The notes beneath the pieces were generated by a model. It worked only from the letters and a program-made list of their open reading frames with translations. It was not told the origin of the DNA and did no database searches. Source: Fulvivirgaceae bacterium JP3-4 (GTDB lineage Bacteria > Bacteroidota > Bacteroidia > Cytophagales > Cyclobacteriaceae). Taken from it: a DNA stretch of 64,000 nt. The DNA lies in the NCBI GenBank assembly GCA_029309925.1, contig JARKND010000001.1, forward strand, positions 1,612,001 to 1,676,000, written 5' to 3'. Position numbers and translations under genes: made by a program. The stretch's first letter is position 1, and the number at the start of each line of letters is the position of its first letter. This document shows positions 62,701 to 64,000 of this stretch, one piece after another.

Positions 62701-64000
62701 ATGTCAATTGAGGGTGCGAACAGCGGAAGGATTTACCGCTTCATCTCCTCGCCAATTGCCAATGCTCCCGTAACACAACTCCTCGATAACATTCCGATTT
62801 CCGGAACATTTACAGGAGCAAATCACACCGGAAACCAGTCGATGTTTGCCTATGATGAAAGAAGCATCAACACGGATGTAAATGGCGATGGTGTCATAAA
62901 CCTGCACGATGGATATTTTGATTTCCCGAATACCACTGCAACAGAGACAATGGAAAACGGACGAGGCTATAGCATTTTCATCAGAGCCAACGAATCACCG
63001 ATTTCCGGTGCTGGTTCCGCACGCTGGGACATCAGGGGTGCCGTTAACCGTGACGAGGTAATATTCAATTCTTTCACGTTTTACACACCTTCATCTAATA
63101 GCGCTAGTGATGGGTGGAATCTTGTTGGAAACCCATACCCTTCGACAATAGACTGGGATGCAGCGACTGGTTGGACAAGGACAGGACTGGATAACGCGCT
63201 TTATATGCGTGATAATGGGAGACTTACACCAGCTTACGCGACATACATCAATGGATCCTCTGTTAACGGTGGCTCGAGGTATATTCCTATCGGCCAGGCA
63301 TTCCAGGTGCGAACAAACAATGCGTCTGTTAACTTCCGGGCGACAGAGGCAGTAAAAGTTGCAGGAACACAATCGACTTTCTTCCGCGAGGAAAAGTACG
63401 AAGCCTTGAGGATTACGCTCCTCCAGGGAGCCGACCGGGATGAAACCCTTATTCGATTCACCGATAAGGCAACGAACAATTTCGATAGTCAGTGGGACGC
63501 GTACAAATTCCGGAATGACCAATTGAATGTTTTCACCAAGGTTGCCGGTACGCTTGACGAGCTTGCTATTAATGTCGTTTCCCTTCGTGACTGCGGGGAG
63601 GCATTTGAAATCTCAGTTGAAGATGTTAAGGAAGGCACCTACGATCTCGGTTTTTCCGAACTCGAAACGCTTCCCGCTGACCTGAAGGTTTATCTGTTTG
63701 ACGCATTTACGGGCACAACTGTTAACGTCCGTGAAAAAAATTACTACACGTTCGAGGTGACAAAGGACTCTGTTTCTTTTGGAAGTAAGCGCTTCGAAAT
63801 TCGATTTACAACACGGGCTATCCCTGTAATCGAGGCATCGCTGGTTAAGGATTGCGTAAGTGAGAATATTCAGGTAGTGTTGCAGAATTCAGAACCAGAT
63901 ACAAAATACCGCCTCAGCAGAAATGGACATGCATTAACGGAGTGGGCACCAGGTGGTGAAAATCTACAGTTACAGGTTAGCACTGCCACGTTAAACGAAG
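59716..64000 (+). CDS. Large secreted repeat-rich surface protein (3' end outside the window)
   Basis: An uninterrupted frame from ATG 59716 runs 1,428 codons to the window edge. A signal peptide (Met-Lys-Ser-Trp..., cleavage after ...TTFAQ at about 19) is followed by GDWDDPATWEQ, common at the start of Bacteroidota surface proteins. A long Thr/Ser/Gly/Asn-rich stretch (about 70-950) has short beta-strand repeats such as N-G-T-L-T-F and V-N-G-x-G, suggesting a beta-helix or adhesin. From about 990 the composition becomes globular; DVNGDGVINLHDG near 1055 resembles a calcium-binding dockerin-type loop. The C-terminus, where a T9SS or exosortase signal would be, is not visible. It is adjacent to xrtF, so substrate status is possible but unproven. 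Confidence 0.85.
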   Translation, partial: MKSWFCFILILISITTFAQNGNFRTIASGDWDDPATWEQDVDMNGIWGEPGDENPSLSSPNNDSGTITIGNGHTVTIDADITIDETTILGGGNLIVATGFALTLNEDFATSPLVVSSGATLTVNGTLDATGLIISVMQVNGTGNVISTGVISAPDDPLVIEFNGTSTYTHDHPTGGAVPNALWALTSTCLITGMDVVGSPAPPTNLDQAFGNFTWNCPGQTANATFNFGGQLTTVNGSLTFVTSANRPIRFARASTGYTLNIGQNFSNQGVPIILTDAVTTATVVNVGGDYSQTGGSLTFRASTPSTVALEVRGDFNKTTGAFAGGTGTGSSSLVFDGATSIDDPQLVDIAGTAPATLNYIIRDNSHIQLGSTSSLTGAGTLTVASGSSIAVTSNAAAGALQLGNTAGSILTTGVRTYESGATIVYAGSAVAIGTGHPTDAGISTLIRSNVALVANTTITGDLILNGGNLSVSSFTLTLAGAFTRNSNSLVFNGSPTYSSLVINGSGAFGTLSTSAVTLNNFTVNRSSGSVTLGNNLTTVGTFTQTNGNLILNGNTLRISGAFARTGGFIQGSNTSSVIIDGTGAVPVGGMGIAGGALNTLTLDRAGVTLLSSSAFTVTNLNLLEGSLNNTGTITMASGGAVITRDIGSLSNAVSAASSYDVLYQNSGVDPQSTGPELPTTATGLRHLTIDATGGNILLSAPVTVNGTLTFTNGIFNSNAQALVINGNVVSNNTSTLTASAITFSGTTVMTGGTQIILGPTTITGTVTPNVSNAYAGSLDVSGTLNAGSGSTTFQGANTITLSGSGSASFNNFIISSSGSVTAPTGTINVSGNFTMNGGGAFAHNNGTVNFNGSNSSVNGTGIVFGSILISGTLNGPTNLSLVGNFTDNGTFNRGTGTVNFTGTDTQIIGGSAVTNFNNINITNTAGPPSVQITTNKNLRGVLTLAAGTNFDPDGVSGATVFTLVSTGDSPTSDAAIAQLPATAVIDGAITVQRYMSIEGANSGRIYRFISSPIANAPVTQLLDNIPISGTFTGANHTGNQSMFAYDERSINTDVNGDGVINLHDGYFDFPNTTATETMENGRGYSIFIRANESPISGAGSARWDIRGAVNRDEVIFNSFTFYTPSSNSASDGWNLVGNPYPSTIDWDAATGWTRTGLDNALYMRDNGRLTPAYATYINGSSVNGGSRYIPIGQAFQVRTNNASVNFRATEAVKVAGTQSTFFREEKYEALRITLLQGADRDETLIRFTDKATNNFDSQWDAYKFRNDQLNVFTKVAGTLDELAINVVSLRDCGEAFEISVEDVKEGTYDLGFSELETLPADLKVYLFDAFTGTTVNVREKNYYTFEVTKDSVSFGSKRFEIRFTTRAIPVIEASLVKDCVSENIQVVLQNSEPDTKYRLSRNGHALTEWAPGGENLQLQVSTATLNE

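Noticed and set aside
59673-63522. Many long minus-strand open frames opposite the large secreted protein gene.
   Set aside because: They are antisense shadows of a low-complexity Thr/Ser/Gly-rich coding sequence; their translations show no family motifs and the + frame has a signal peptide and no stop.

Overview
The window looks like a chromosomal segment of a Bacteroidota bacterium, probably of the Cytophagales type. This rests on promoter -7 boxes of the form TAnnTTTG, an exosortase F pair of a kind I know only from that phylum, frequent TTG and GTG starts with little Shine-Dalgarno signal, and the gene content. No rRNA, tRNA, CRISPR array or classical transposase was seen. All genes but the first are on the + strand.

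Layout. 1-3.9 kb: a penicillin-acylase-family hydrolase (- strand), then kdsC-kdsA for Kdo synthesis. 3.9-11.3 kb: a sulfate uptake and activation operon (SLC13-type permease, cysC, cysD, cysN, cysQ) whose junctions are repeatedly broken by degenerate 7-bp tandem repeats. Two of these insertions carry a small four-helix-bundle (23S-IVP/Avd-like) gene, and one of them separates cysD from cysN. 11.3-14.4 kb: nucleotide-sugar genes (a WbpP-type epimerase, fcl, gmd). 14.5-19.9 kb: export genes (Wza-like lipoprotein, Wzc-like tyrosine kinase, Wzm/Wzt ABC transporter). 19.9-58.7 kb: a large surface-polysaccharide locus with about 15 glycosyltransferases, FkbM and other methyltransferases, acyltransferases, an asparagine-synthase-like amidotransferase, a carbamoyltransferase, a Wzy-like polymerase and two initiating sugar-phosphate transferases. 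58.6-64 kb: exosortase F (XrtF), its partner protein, and the first 1,428 codons of a huge secreted protein that runs off the window.

Within the polysaccharide locus, three sugar modules can be read. (i) A VioA-type aminotransferase, a VioF-type formyltransferase and a WecF-type (GT56) transferase point to a dTDP-4-formamido-4,6-dideoxyhexose such as Qui4NFo. (ii) HisH-HisF-WbpG/PseA plus WbpB-, WbpD- and WbpE-like proteins point to a 2,3-diamino uronic acid carrying an acetamidino group. (iii) PglC-, PglD- and PglE-like proteins point to a diacetamido-bacillosamine-type sugar. The enzymes needed to complete these (RmlA/B, WbpA/WbpI, PglF) are not in the window. Gmd and Fcl make GDP-fucose.

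The least explained feature is the 3.9-11.3 kb repeat system: heptamer arrays in inverted arms around four-helix-bundle genes, smaller gene-less copies at other operon junctions, and a cysQ start codon that lies inside one array. All functional assignments are from reading the sequence; no database search was run.
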